Origin: Bacilli bacterium
GTDB taxonomy: Bacteria; Bacillota_I; Bacilli_A; RF39; UBA660
DNA: 64,000 nucleotides
Assembly: GCA_017472015.1 (NCBI GenBank)
Contig: JAFURC010000016.1
Span: forward strand, 1-64,000
Direction of reading: 5' to 3'
Positions 1-8,446 of the stretch are shown here, piece after piece. Each line of letters starts with the position of its first letter. The stretch's first letter is position 1. The notes under the pieces are model-generated. The model saw nothing but the letters and a program-made list of their open reading frames with translations, was not told the origin of the DNA and ran no database searches. Made by a program: the position numbers and the translations under genes.

Positions 1-91
1 AATTGGAATAAATAAATTATTTGTCGACAAACTTCAAATTTTTAAAAATTTAAACTTTTGAAGTCTTTTTGGCGTGGGATAATTTCCAATT
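1..91. repeat. Nested inverted-repeat element downstream of queA
   Basis: Outer arms AATTGGAA (1-8) and TTCCAATT (84-91) are perfect complements, with AATTAT/ATAATT continuing them inward. Inside lie TTTGTCGACAAA (a perfect 12-bp palindrome, about 21-32), ACTTCAAA (31-38) against TTTGAAGT (57-64), and the palindrome AAATTTTTAAAAATTT (36-51). This could fold as a long hairpin and may end the queA transcript, but no clean T tract follows it on the minus strand. It could also be a small non-coding repeat element. The window edge prevents seeing its full extent. Confidence 0.45.
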
Positions 92-136
92 TTTATTTTT
101 TTGTTAAAAAGCACTTGACTTATTATAGTTAGCCTC

Positions 137-1162
137 CTAAATAATTATCATCGAATCTCCAAATGAGAAGAATCGGTATTTTTCTTTTTGAGCTATCATA
201 TAAGCATTTATTATATATTCTTTTTTAGAAAATGCACTTACTAACATGATAAGAGTTGACTTTGGTAAATGAAAATTAGTAATTAATCCATTAATTCCTT
301 TAAATTCATAACCAGGGTAGATGAAGATATTAGTCATACCACTACACTCTTTAAACTCACCATATTTAGTCATGATAGTTTCTAAAGTTCTAGTTGAAGT
401 TGTTCCAACAGCAACAATTTTTTTACCACTTTTCTTTATCTCATTTAATTTATTAGCAACCTCACTTGTCATCGAATAATATTCACTGTGCATTTCGTGA
501 TCATGAATATCTTCTACCATTACTGGTCTAAAGGTTCCAAGTCCAACATGAAGAGTAATAAACAAAATATTTACACCCTTTTCTTTTATTTTATCTAAAA
601 GTTCTTTCGTAAAATGAAGCCCTGCTGTTGGAGCAGCAGCGGAACCAATATTTTTAGCATATACTGTTTGATACCTATCTTTATCATTTAATTTTTCATG
701 AATATATGGTGGAAGTGGCATATTACCTAGTTTATCTAAAATTTCCATTAAAATTCCTTCATATATTAATTTAAAATGTCTAATACCATCATCTTCTACT
801 TTAACACACAAAGCTTTTAAAAGACCGTTACCAAAATTTACAATGGAACCAACTTTAATTCTTTTAGCCGGTTTAGCTAAAGAAGTCCAAGTATCATTCC
901 CTAAATCTTTTAGCATCAATATTTCAATTCCTGCTTTAGTATCTTCCTTTTCTCCTATAAGTCTTGCCGGTATTACTTTAGTATCATTTAATACTAAGGC
1001 ATCACCTGGCTCTAAATAATCAATTACATCACGAAAAGTTTGATGTTTAATCCTTCCATTCTTTCGATTTAAAACCATTAATTTAGACTCATCACGTTTA
1101 AGAATTGGGGTTTGCGCAATTAAAGTTTCATCTAATTCGTAGTCAAAATCACTCACTTTCAT
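137..1162 (-). CDS. queA: S-adenosylmethionine:tRNA ribosyltransferase-isomerase QueA
   Basis: QueA transfers and isomerises the ribosyl moiety of S-adenosylmethionine onto 7-aminomethyl-7-deazaguanine in tRNA, forming epoxyqueuosine at the wobble position of GUN anticodons. The 341-residue length is normal for the family. The N-terminus ([17 protein letters not shown]) and the internal segments [37 protein letters not shown] and GTTSTRTLE are hallmark QueA blocks. It is the last gene of a minus-strand operon ruvA-ruvB-(membrane protein)-queA; ruvAB-queA linkage is common in Bacillota. The stop is TAG and is followed by an AGGAGG with no convincing start codon behind it. Confidence 0.97.
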   Translation of the reverse strand: MKVSDFDYELDETLIAQTPILKRDESKLMVLNRKNGRIKHQTFRDVIDYLEPGDALVLNDTKVIPARLIGEKEDTKAGIEILMLKDLGNDTWTSLAKPAKRIKVGSIVNFGNGLLKALCVKVEDDGIRHFKLIYEGILMEILDKLGNMPLPPYIHEKLNDKDRYQTVYAKNIGSAAAPTAGLHFTKELLDKIKEKGVNILFITLHVGLGTFRPVMVEDIHDHEMHSEYYSMTSEVANKLNEIKKSGKKIVAVGTTSTRTLETIMTKYGEFKECSGMTNIFIYPGYEFKGINGLITNFHLPKSTLIMLVSAFSKKEYIINAYMIAQKEKYRFFSFGDSMIII

Positions 1163-1166
1163 TATA

Positions 1167-1964
1167 TCATCTTCTTCCTTTTTTTAAATATTCTGGAACA
1201 TCATCAATTCTACCATTTGGATATCGTGAAGTTGGTTTTTCTTTTAATAATTCTTCAATCATAGCAACTCTACTATAAAGTTCAGGATAATCAAATTTTG
1301 ATTTTCTTTCTACCACTCGTTTTGTTTCCATTGCGGTATTATAAATACGACGATTTTCTTCCATAATTTTTTGTTCTTTTTCAAGAGTTACATCCTTAGT
1401 ACTAATAGCACTAATATTTTCTTTTTTAGGAGCAACCACTTCTTTAACTTCTACTTTTATCTCTTGTTTATCATCTAATACTTTTTCCATTTCATTTTGT
1501 AAATCTTTACACTCTTTAATTTTTTCTTCAAGTATTTGAATTGCTTTTTCATCCTCTGGTTTAGTATATAATGATCGCATATTAGTAAGGGCAACACTTG
1601 ATATTCCAATCCCAAGTGATGCAAGAAATAACGGTATTCCAATAACTTCAGGAACTCCCATTAAACTAAGAGCAAGAGCTAGAAAAGATGTTATATAAAG
1701 TGGAGATGCTATTAAATTATTTCTAATACGCTTTTTTCCAGTATTTTCTAAAGCTTTTTCTACCATTACATCTTTTCTACTAGTTAAATTTTTTTCAAAT
1801 TTTTTTAAATATCCTTGTAACTTAGGATTACCCAAATCTAAATTAATTTTCCTTTTAATTTGATTATCATCAATTACAAAAACATCACAAATTTTTCTTT
1901 CTAAGTCACCTAATCCCCCTGAATTATTTAAATCTCTTAATTTTATATCAATAATTCTTTCCAT
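1167..1964 (-). CDS. Conserved hypothetical membrane protein in the ruv-queA operon
   Basis: A 265-residue protein that I do not recognise. A soluble, charged N-terminal segment (about 1-85) is followed by a hydrophobic hairpin (about 88-130, containing [12 protein letters not shown] and [10 protein letters not shown]) that reads as two membrane passes. A charged helical region rich in Lys and Glu (about 135-215, likely coiled coil) and a Tyr/Pro-containing tail come after. It lies 9 bp after ruvB and 4 bp before queA, so it is co-transcribed with them. The position in a DNA-repair/tRNA-modification operon gives no clear functional hint. Confidence 0.75.
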   Translation of the reverse strand: MERIIDIKLRDLNNSGGLGDLERKICDVFVIDDNQIKRKINLDLGNPKLQGYLKKFEKNLTSRKDVMVEKALENTGKKRIRNNLIASPLYITSFLALALSLMGVPEVIGIPLFLASLGIGISSVALTNMRSLYTKPEDEKAIQILEEKIKECKDLQNEMEKVLDDKQEIKVEVKEVVAPKKENISAISTKDVTLEKEQKIMEENRRIYNTAMETKRVVERKSKFDYPELYSRVAMIEELLKEKPTSRYPNGRIDDVPEYLKKGRR

Positions 1965-1973
1965 ATAGACTCC

Positions 1974-2981
1974 TTATAAAAATAAATTTTCTTGATAATT
2001 AATTCCTAGATGTTTATATGATTTCTGTGTCGCAACTCTTCCTCTTTGAGTTCTTTTAATGAATCCATGTTGAAGTAAAAATGGTTCACATACATCAAGT
2101 AAAGTTGTAACTTCTTCTCCGATACTTGACGCAAGTGTTTCAACTCCAACTGGTCCTCCATTAAATTTTTCAATTAAACTTCTTAGATATTGATGATCAA
2201 TTTCATCTAAACCAAATGTATCCACTTTTAAACGATTTAAAGCATTTTCTGATGTTTCTAAATCGATTTTTGAAGCTCCAGAAACAAGAGCAAAGTCTCT
2301 GACTCTTTTAAATAAACGATTAGCAATTCTTGGAGTTCCTCTACTTCTTGTTGCAAGGGACATAGCTGCATCACTTTCAATTGGCATATCTAAAACTCGA
2401 CTGGTTCTTTCAACTATCATTTGTAATTCTTCATTAGTATAATATTTAAGTTTACAAACTATTCCAAAACGATCCCTTAAAGGACTTGTTAAGTCTCCAG
2501 CTCTTGTTGTTGCCCCAACAAGGGTAAATGGAGGAAGATCGATTTTTATACTACGAGCCCCTGAGTCACTACCAATTACAATATCTAAAGTAAAATCTTC
2601 CATCGCCGGATAAAGTATTTCTTCAATATGTCTTGGAATTCTATGAATTTCATCAATAAACAACACGTCCCCTGGTTCAAGAGTTGATAATATTGCTGCT
2701 AAATCACCTGGCTTTTCAATAGCTGGGCCACTAGCGGTTTTTATATTTTTATGAAGTTCATTAGCAATAATCATCGCAAGCGTTGTTTTTCCAAGTCCTG
2801 GAGGACCATATAAAAGAACATGATCAAGGGCTTCATCCCGAATTAAGGCTGCATCTATAAACACTTTAATATTATCTTTAACTTCACTTTGACCAATATA
2901 CTCCTCGATACTAAGCGGTCTTATACTAGATTCTATTAAAGTATCTTCCGTACCACTTTCTGAATCAATTATTCTTTTCAT
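1974..2981 (-). CDS. ruvB: Holliday junction branch-migration ATPase RuvB
   Basis: RuvB is the hexameric AAA+ motor that drives branch migration of Holliday junctions with RuvA. At 335 residues it has normal length. Visible motifs: [11 protein letters not shown] at the N-terminus, Walker [12 protein letters not shown] (about residues 59-69), Walker B DEIHRI, sensor 1 GATTRAG, the arginine-finger region PLRDRFGI, and the C-terminal winged helix ending [19 protein letters not shown]. It begins 12 bp after ruvA on the same transcript, with AGGTATGA upstream of the ATG. Confidence 0.98.
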   Translation of the reverse strand: MKRIIDSESGTEDTLIESSIRPLSIEEYIGQSEVKDNIKVFIDAALIRDEALDHVLLYGPPGLGKTTLAMIIANELHKNIKTASGPAIEKPGDLAAILSTLEPGDVLFIDEIHRIPRHIEEILYPAMEDFTLDIVIGSDSGARSIKIDLPPFTLVGATTRAGDLTSPLRDRFGIVCKLKYYTNEELQMIVERTSRVLDMPIESDAAMSLATRSRGTPRIANRLFKRVRDFALVSGASKIDLETSENALNRLKVDTFGLDEIDHQYLRSLIEKFNGGPVGVETLASSIGEEVTTLLDVCEPFLLQHGFIKRTQRGRVATQKSYKHLGINYQENLFL

Positions 2982-2993
2982 TCATACCTCCAA

Positions 2994-3545
2994 TCATTTA
3001 ATCATTAAACGAAGTGCCTCTTTAATTTGTTCAGAAACATCAAGTTCCTTGTTAACACGACCAATAATACTTTTAATATCTTTATCTTTATAACCAAGAG
3101 CAAGTAATGCTTCATAAACTTCATCTGTACCAGTTAAAGATAGTTCTTCCGTAACTTCAAGTTTACCTTTTAAATCAAGGATCATTTGACGAGCTAACTT
3201 ATCACCAATTTTGGGAAATTTTTTTAAATATAAAATATTTTCTCTATTGATTGCATCAGCAATTCCTGATATACTTCCCATAGCAATAATAGGTAACGCC
3301 ATCTTAGGACCTAATCCTTTAACACTAATTAATTTCAAAAATAATTCTTTTTCACTTAAACTTTTAAAACCAAACAATAAATGTTCATCTTCTTTAATTT
3401 GTTGATACAAGTAAACTTTATACTCTTCTCCTTCATTAAAAGCATAAGGACTAGGTGTATGAATTAAATATCCAATTCCCTGATTATCTAAAGTAACACT
3501 ATCACTTTTAATATCAACTATTTTTCCTATAATATAACTATACAT
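2994..3545 (-). CDS. ruvA: Holliday junction DNA helicase subunit RuvA
   Basis: RuvA binds Holliday junctions as a tetramer and loads RuvB. The protein has the N-terminal OB fold (MYSYIIGKIVDIK, GIGYLIHTP), paired helix-hairpin-helix segments (LISVKGLGPKMAL and KFPKIGDKLARQMILDLKGK), and a C-terminal RuvB-interacting three-helix domain (EVYEALLALGYKDKDI). I start it at the ATG at 3545 (183 residues), not the GTG at 3554. That GTG is part of the Shine-Dalgarno AAGGTG, which sits six bases before the ATG. It is the first gene of the ruvAB-queA operon. Confidence 0.95.
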   Translation of the reverse strand: MYSYIIGKIVDIKSDSVTLDNQGIGYLIHTPSPYAFNEGEEYKVYLYQQIKEDEHLLFGFKSLSEKELFLKLISVKGLGPKMALPIIAMGSISGIADAINRENILYLKKFPKIGDKLARQMILDLKGKLEVTEELSLTGTDEVYEALLALGYKDKDIKSIIGRVNKELDVSEQIKEALRLMIK

Positions 3546-3567
3546 ACATTTCACCTTAACAATGTTT

Positions 3568-3596
3568 ATTATAGTAAAAAAAAAGCATTTTGTCTA
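3568..3596 (-). promoter_or_regulatory. Promoter of the ruvA-ruvB-queA operon
   Basis: On the minus strand the -35 is TAGACA (3591-3596), the spacer is exactly 17 bp and the -10 is TATAAT (3568-3573). The -35 lies in the hairpin of the pflA terminator and the terminator T tract forms the spacer, so the end of one transcription unit and the start of the next are interleaved. Confidence 0.75.
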
Positions 3597-3613
3597 CAAA
3601 TACAAAACACTTT
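3576..3613 (-). terminator. Intrinsic terminator of pflB-pflA
   Basis: Minus-strand stem AAAGTGTTTTGT (3613-3602) pairs over 12 positions (two G-U) with ACAAAATGCTTT (3593-3582), with an 8-base loop, followed by an uninterrupted T run to 3576. Confidence 0.85.
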
Positions 3614-3619
3614 CTTAAA

Positions 3620-4321
3620 TTATAATTCCAAAAAAATTTGATAAAGTTCTTGACATTTATTAAAATCCATTTCAACTATCTTATCCATTGGATAATAAAT
3701 ATCAAGTTCTAAATACTTTCCAATTCCAAGTTTATGATAAGGAATAAAAGTTATATCACGAATATTTTTTATTCTTTTTATATATTCTTTTAAACTTTTT
3801 AAATATTTTAAATTATCATTAAAACCTGGGATTATTACTTGTCTTAAACTAACAGGAATATTAGTTTCATTTAATATTTTAATGAATTCTTCTACTTTTT
3901 TCATTTTTGATTTAGTTAAAAATTCATATTCTTTTTTATTAGTATGTTTTATATCCAAAATTACTAAGTCAACATATTTTAATAATTCTTTTATATTACC
4001 ATTAAAGTCTCCAGCAGTATCAATTGCTATATGAATATTTTCTTTTTTTAACTTTTTACAAACAGATATTAAAAAATCAGTTTGTAGTAGTGGTTCACCT
4101 CCTGAGAAAGTGATTCCTCCTCCTCTTTTAAAATAATTTTTATAACGAACTAATTTATTAACTAAATTTTGATCAGAATAATTAGGTTTTCCCATTTTAA
4201 ACATTTCAGGATTATGACAATATAAACAACGTTTCTTACATCCTGACATGAATACAATTGTTCTTATACCTGGTCCATCAACACTAGTTAATGTTTCAAT
4301 TGATGAAATACTTCCTAACAT
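3620..4321 (-). CDS. pflA: Pyruvate formate-lyase activating enzyme PflA
   Basis: A radical-SAM enzyme that installs the glycyl radical on pyruvate formate-lyase under anaerobic conditions. The 4Fe-4S ligands are in CKKRCLYCHNPEMF (CxxxCxxC, about residues 28-35), followed by RGGGITFSGGEPLLQ and the later DIKHTNKKEY strand typical of PFL activases. At 233 residues it has normal length. The ATG starts 1 bp after the pflB stop, so it is translationally coupled to its substrate gene. Confidence 0.96.
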   Translation of the reverse strand: MLGSISSIETLTSVDGPGIRTIVFMSGCKKRCLYCHNPEMFKMGKPNYSDQNLVNKLVRYKNYFKRGGGITFSGGEPLLQTDFLISVCKKLKKENIHIAIDTAGDFNGNIKELLKYVDLVILDIKHTNKKEYEFLTKSKMKKVEEFIKILNETNIPVSLRQVIIPGFNDNLKYLKSLKEYIKRIKNIRDITFIPYHKLGIGKYLELDIYYPMDKIVEMDFNKCQELYQIFLEL

Positions 4322-4322
4322 C

Positions 4323-6533
4323 TTACATTACCTCATGGAAAGTTCTTTTTATAACTTCATCTTTTTGTTCATCAGTTAAACGATTAAAACGAACAGAATA
4401 ACCAGATACTCTAATAGTTAATAAAGGATATTTTAGGGGATTATTTTTAGCATCAATTAATAATTCTTTGGTTAAGACATTAACATTCAAGTGATGAGCA
4501 CCCTGAAGAAAGTAACCATCTAAAATACCACATAAGTTATTTACTTGTTCATCCAAATTTTTACCAAGAGTGGTTGGAATAATTGTAAATGTATTACTAA
4601 TTCCGTCACGACAACAATTAATATAATCAAGTTTTGAAACACTATTTAAACTGGCAAGCGCTCCGCATTTATCACGTCCATGCATTGGATTAGCTCCTGG
4701 TGCAAATGCTTCTCCCGATTTTCTTCCATCAGGAGTAGTTCCTGTTTTATGACCATAAACAACATTTGAAGTTATAGTTAAAATTGACATTGTCGGAAAA
4801 CTATTTCTATAGGTTTCATGACGAGATAGTTCATGATAAAATTTCTTTAAAATATCTCTTGCAATATTATCAACTTGATCATTGTCATTTCCATATCTTG
4901 GATAATCTCCAATAACGGAAAAATCAACAGCAATTCCTTGTTCATTACGAATTGGTTTAACTTTCGCATATTTAATAGCTGATAAACTATCAACAACTAC
5001 TGATAAACCTGCAACTCCATAAGCCATTAATCTTTTAACATTTGTATCATGTAAAGCCATTTGACTAGCCTCATATGCATATCTATCATGCATATAATGA
5101 ATAATATTCATACTATCAACATAAATTTTAGCAGTTTTTTCTAAAACTTTATAGAAATTCTTTTTAACTTTTTCATAGTTTAATATTTCATCATCTAATA
5201 AAGGAATATTATCAAGTACTCGAACACCTTCAATTTCATCGAATCCTCCGTTTATACTATATAATAATGCTTTAGCCATATTACAACGAGCTCCAAAGAA
5301 TTGCATGTTTTTTCCTAACTCCATTGCAGATACACAACAAGCAATAGCATAATCGACTCCATAAATAGGACGCATTAAGTCATCATTTTCATATTGAATA
5401 GCATCAGTTTGAATACTCATACGAGCACAGTATTTTTTAAAGTTCTCAGATAAATTTTCACTCCATAAAACGGTCATATTAGGCTCTGGTGCCGGATCTA
5501 AATTAGTTAAGGTATGCAAAAGTCTAAAAGAAGTTTTCGTAACCATCGATCTACCTTTTTTATCACACCCACCAATTGATGCTGTAACCCAGGTTGGATC
5601 ACCTGAAAATAATTCATCATATTCAGGAGTCCTTAAATGTCTAACAAGTCTTAACTTAATAACAAATTGATCAATCAATTCTTGAACCTCATCTTCAGTT
5701 ATTAAACCATTTTTTAGATCATGTTCAAAGTAAATATCTAAAAATGCATCAACCCGACCAAGACTCATCGCCGCCCCATTATTTTCTTTAACACTTGCTA
5801 AATATCCAAGATAAAGCCATTCAACTGCCTCAAAACTATTTTTAGCAGGAAGTGAAATATCAAATCCATACGATAAAGCCATTTCTTTAATTTTTTCTAA
5901 GGCTTTAATTTGCATACTTACTTCTTCACGAAGACGAATACTTTCATCAAGTTTAACAGGAATACCTTTTAAATCCTTTTTCTTCTCTTCTATTAAATAA
6001 TCAATTCCATATAAAGCAATTCTTCTGTAGTCCCCAATTATTCTTCCACGTCCATATGCATCAGGAAGTCCCGTGATTAATCCAACATGCTTACAAAGTT
6101 TAATTTCATCTGTATAAGCATCATAAACTCCATCATTATGCGACTTAGTAAACATAGGAAAATATTTTTCAATATCAGGATTCATTTTATAATTATAAGC
6201 CTTCAAAGAATTCTTAACCATCCTTAGTCCTCCAAATGGATTCATCATTCTTTTAAGTGGTTCATCAGTTTGAAGACCAACAATTACTTCATTTTCTTTA
6301 TCTATATAACCAGGCTTAAAATTATTAATTCCAGATACATGATCTGTGTCTATATCTAAAACACCAAGTTCAAGTTCTTTTTTTAATAACTTACAACATT
6401 TACTCCATACTTTCTTAGTTTTATCACTAGTACTAACTAAAAAACTTTCATCTCCATCATATCTTGTAATATTATTCTTTATAAAATCAGATACATTTAT
6501 TTCTTTATTCCATTTACCTTCTTTAAAATTCAT
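4323..6533 (-). CDS. pflB: Formate C-acetyltransferase (pyruvate formate-lyase) PflB
   Basis: Converts pyruvate and CoA to acetyl-CoA and formate, a key step of anaerobic mixed-acid fermentation. The 736-residue length is typical. The catalytic Cys-Cys pair is visible in [13 protein letters not shown] and the glycyl-radical loop near the C-terminus in [12 protein letters not shown]. Substrate-domain motifs [13 protein letters not shown] and [12 protein letters not shown] are present. The start is preceded by TAGGAGATAAT, a good ribosome binding site. Upstream is a possible TATACT -10 without a convincing -35. Confidence 0.98.
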   Translation of the reverse strand: MNFKEGKWNKEINVSDFIKNNITRYDGDESFLVSTSDKTKKVWSKCCKLLKKELELGVLDIDTDHVSGINNFKPGYIDKENEVIVGLQTDEPLKRMMNPFGGLRMVKNSLKAYNYKMNPDIEKYFPMFTKSHNDGVYDAYTDEIKLCKHVGLITGLPDAYGRGRIIGDYRRIALYGIDYLIEEKKKDLKGIPVKLDESIRLREEVSMQIKALEKIKEMALSYGFDISLPAKNSFEAVEWLYLGYLASVKENNGAAMSLGRVDAFLDIYFEHDLKNGLITEDEVQELIDQFVIKLRLVRHLRTPEYDELFSGDPTWVTASIGGCDKKGRSMVTKTSFRLLHTLTNLDPAPEPNMTVLWSENLSENFKKYCARMSIQTDAIQYENDDLMRPIYGVDYAIACCVSAMELGKNMQFFGARCNMAKALLYSINGGFDEIEGVRVLDNIPLLDDEILNYEKVKKNFYKVLEKTAKIYVDSMNIIHYMHDRYAYEASQMALHDTNVKRLMAYGVAGLSVVVDSLSAIKYAKVKPIRNEQGIAVDFSVIGDYPRYGNDNDQVDNIARDILKKFYHELSRHETYRNSFPTMSILTITSNVVYGHKTGTTPDGRKSGEAFAPGANPMHGRDKCGALASLNSVSKLDYINCCRDGISNTFTIIPTTLGKNLDEQVNNLCGILDGYFLQGAHHLNVNVLTKELLIDAKNNPLKYPLLTIRVSGYSVRFNRLTDEQKDEVIKRTFHEVM

Positions 6534-6598
6534 ATTATCTCCTAATCTATCTTACTTTATAAGTATATCATGAATTTTAACTTTTTAAAGAAATATTT

Positions 6599-6626
6599 AA
6601 AAAAAGAAAAAGAAGATTTCTCTTCT
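6599..6626 (-). terminator. Terminator of the first LRR surface protein gene
   Basis: Minus-strand hairpin AGAAGA-GAAA-TCTTCT (6626-6611; a GAAA tetraloop) just after the stop codon, followed by TTTTCTTTTTTT. Confidence 0.8.
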
Positions 6627-6631
6627 AATTC

Positions 6632-8113
6632 TTACTGTGGACCAGCTTCAGTACAAGTTAAACTATCTTTTTTAATAACATTTACACTATCATGAAAAGC
6701 ACTACAAGATAGATAAGTAACTGAATCCGGAATCGTTACTTCCTGAAGAAGATCATAATAATTTTTAAATGCAATATCTCCGATATAATCTAATTTAGAG
6801 TTTTCTTCAAAGATTACATTTGATAAAGGATTATCACCAAATGCATCTTCTTTAATTGTTATTACACTATTCGGTATTTCAATACTAGTTATTTGATTGC
6901 TATCAAATGCTTCTGAATCAATATAATTTAATTTAGAATTCTCTTCGAATGTTACATTTGTAATACTATTTCCCCAAAATGCTGATTCTTCTATTCTAGT
7001 TACCGTATTAGGAATTACAACACTTGTTAATTTAATTTCATAAGAATAATTATAAAAACTTGATAAACCTATAGTAGTTACCTCATAACCATTTATTGTT
7101 TTAGGTATAACAACATCACTTCCACACCTTCTATCAAATCTATCATAATCTGTAATTGCAACCCCTATATCACCATCATAATCTACAGTCTCTACTGTAA
7201 AACAAGATTCATCAGTTACATTATATTTATGTTCATATTCCAATTGTAACTCTTTTTCGTTAAAGTCACCAGTTACATTTACCTTAATACTTGCAAATAC
7301 ATCTTTCCATTCTTCCATTGTATAATCTTCATTCATATTACCAATTACAACACTATCATCAATCCACATATATAAACGATAAGTTTTATTAATCTCTTCA
7401 GTTGTATTTTTAGGTATTATTTCAACATGAACTCTTTTGTTTTCTAAACTTGAATAACTTCTATTGTAAAAAATATTTTTTTGATTTTCACCATTTACTT
7501 CTAATAAAGCAAATCTTAAAGATTCATCATTTATGCGATTTTCTTCTAATTTTCCTTCTGGTACATCTCCATGATTTAATACAACATCATACCATATATC
7601 TTTTTGTTTATATGTATTCTTTCCACTTATAGTAAATTCAAAATATTCTAAATTTTCTAATTTTTGAACTATTATATTTAATGAGACCAGTTCTTGAATT
7701 TGGTTTTCATTATAAATACCATCATCTAAATCGTCTTGGAAAGTATAACCTCCATCATAAGTTCCTGTTCCTCGGCAAAAAGTTTCAGCAGTTGATCCTT
7801 CATCAAATTGATAATTCCATCCTGTATAAGTTGCTACACAACTACTTAATTCATTATCTCCAACTTCTTGAGTTGCCATTACGGGATTTACTTTATAAGT
7901 TGTATAATCATTGATATTAATTGGCATCATGTTATCGATATCGATACCTGAATTAGTTTCCGTGTAATGCATATAGATATCACCAAGGACTAATTGATGA
8001 TTATCCTCACCTGTTTGCCTATATACAAATGCGGCATATGTTACTGTAAATGTTAATAAAAGTATTAAAGTAACTACAATACTAAGTATTAATGTTTTTG
8101 TTTTTTTATTCAT
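6632..8113 (-). CDS. BspA-like leucine-rich-repeat surface protein (copy A)
   Basis: A 493-residue exported protein. The N-terminus has a Lys-rich start and one hydrophobic helix (about 8-29, ending TYAAF) that could be an uncleaved anchor or a TasA/camelysin-like signal. A beta-rich region follows (GDIYMHY about 45, FEFTISGKNTY about 160, KTYRLYMWIDD about 245), shared with the paralogue at 20948. The C-terminal third holds LRR_5/BspA repeats of the type SVVIPNTVTRIEESAFWGN, often used for adhesion or host interaction. No LPXTG or other C-terminal anchor is visible. It has its own promoter (8153-8181) and terminator and is therefore monocistronic, with a separate tiny ORF upstream. Confidence 0.85.
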   Translation of the reverse strand: MNKKTKTLILSIVVTLILLLTFTVTYAAFVYRQTGEDNHQLVLGDIYMHYTETNSGIDIDNMMPININDYTTYKVNPVMATQEVGDNELSSCVATYTGWNYQFDEGSTAETFCRGTGTYDGGYTFQDDLDDGIYNENQIQELVSLNIIVQKLENLEYFEFTISGKNTYKQKDIWYDVVLNHGDVPEGKLEENRINDESLRFALLEVNGENQKNIFYNRSYSSLENKRVHVEIIPKNTTEEINKTYRLYMWIDDSVVIGNMNEDYTMEEWKDVFASIKVNVTGDFNEKELQLEYEHKYNVTDESCFTVETVDYDGDIGVAITDYDRFDRRCGSDVVIPKTINGYEVTTIGLSSFYNYSYEIKLTSVVIPNTVTRIEESAFWGNSITNVTFEENSKLNYIDSEAFDSNQITSIEIPNSVITIKEDAFGDNPLSNVIFEENSKLDYIGDIAFKNYYDLLQEVTIPDSVTYLSCSAFHDSVNVIKKDSLTCTEAGPQ

Positions 8114-8152
8114 TTTTTCCTCCCATTATAACCTAGCCCCACTACTGTAATA

Positions 8153-8181
8153 ATTATAGTATATCTTTTACTTTTTTGCAA
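8153..8181 (-). promoter_or_regulatory. Promoter of LRR surface gene A
   Basis: TTGCAA (8176-8181), 17-bp spacer, TATAAT (8153-8158) on the minus strand. It is conserved in sequence and position upstream of the second LRR gene (22869-22897). The predicted leader is about 33 nt and carries the ribosome binding site GGGAGG. Confidence 0.8.
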
Positions 8182-8208
8182 TTATTTAATTCTAAATTAA
8201 AAAAGCAC

Positions 8209-8234
8209 AAAAAAGTATGAAAAGACTTACTTTT
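8209..8234 (-). terminator. Possible terminator of tiny ORF A
   Basis: AAAAGTA (8234-8228) pairs with TACTTTT (8217-8211) around a 10-base loop and is followed by more T. It separates the tiny ORF from the LRR gene, but the stem is AT-rich and weak. The second locus has no equally clear counterpart. Confidence 0.4.
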
Positions 8235-8239
8235 AATCT

Positions 8240-8268
8240 ATCATATTCTTTGTACTTTATTTTGTCAA
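8240..8268 (-). promoter_or_regulatory. Additional promoter-like sequence upstream of LRR gene A
   Basis: TTGACA (8263-8268), 17-bp spacer, TATGAT (8240-8245) on the minus strand, between tiny ORF A and the LRR promoter. A good consensus match, but it is not obviously conserved at the second locus. Transcripts from it would begin at the hairpin at 8209-8234. Confidence 0.5.
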
Positions 8269-8297
8269 TTTTTATTATTTTATTTATAAATTGGCGG

Positions 8298-8334
8298 TTT
8301 ATACCCCCCCCATAGTTGACTCTGAGTTAACTTT
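8298..8334. repeat. 37-bp identical repeat, copy A (G8 tract plus 19-bp dyad)
   Basis: Identical base for base to 23017-23053. On the minus strand it encodes the last residues and stop of tiny ORF A. It contains the dyad AGTTAACTC-A-GAGTCAACT (8314-8332, one mismatched pair) directly followed by ATG and eight G (8304-8311). Between the two loci the flanking sequence is only partly conserved, so this core is under stronger constraint or was copied recently. The 333-bp gap from 8114 to 8446 is otherwise filled by the tiny ORF and the promoters listed separately. Confidence 0.85.
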
Positions 8335-8379
8335 AAAATTCGTATTTTTTTGAAAATTTTTATTATTTTTTTTAATCAT
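8299..8379 (-). CDS. Tiny ORF A: 26-residue peptide ending KVNSESTMGGV
   Basis: An unrecognised small ORF with an ATG at 8379 and TAA at 8301-8299. The upstream sequence AAAGTAGTTGAT matches the ideal AAAGGAGGTGAT ribosome-binding sequence at 10 of 12 positions. The peptide has a Lys/Asn-rich N-terminal half (MIKKNNKNFQ...) and the C-terminus KVNSESTMGGV, which is identical in tiny ORF B at 23018. No Cys, no hydrophobic helix and no double-glycine leader are present. That the reading frame is kept at both loci while the N-terminal halves diverge in length and sequence supports translation. Role unknown; candidates are a signalling or modified peptide, a leader peptide, or a by-product of a DNA/RNA element. 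Confidence 0.65.
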   Translation of the reverse strand: MIKKNNKNFQKNTNFKVNSESTMGGV

Positions 8380-8411
8380 ATTATCAACTACTTTCTATCT
8401 TTTATGGATTA

Positions 8412-8440
8412 ATAATAACCTATTTTTCATATTTAATCAA
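8412..8440 (-). promoter_or_regulatory. Putative promoter of tiny ORF A
   Basis: TTGATT (8435-8440), 17-bp spacer, TATTAT (8412-8417) on the minus strand, about 33 bp before the tiny ORF start. The string CTTGATTAAAT is identical upstream of tiny ORF B (near 23169). Confidence 0.5.
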
Positions 8441-8446
8441 GATATT

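Noticed and set aside
137-160. AGGAGG directly after the queA stop as the start of another gene
   Set aside because: No ATG, GTG or TTG lies at proper spacing; the nearest GTG frame is short and ends at the inverted repeats.
3211-3405. Plus-strand ORF inside ruvA
   Set aside because: Antisense to well-conserved ruvA codons, with no independent support.
8298-8334. The two 37-bp repeats as CRISPR repeats
   Set aside because: There are only two copies, 15 kb apart, with no regular spacing and no cas genes.
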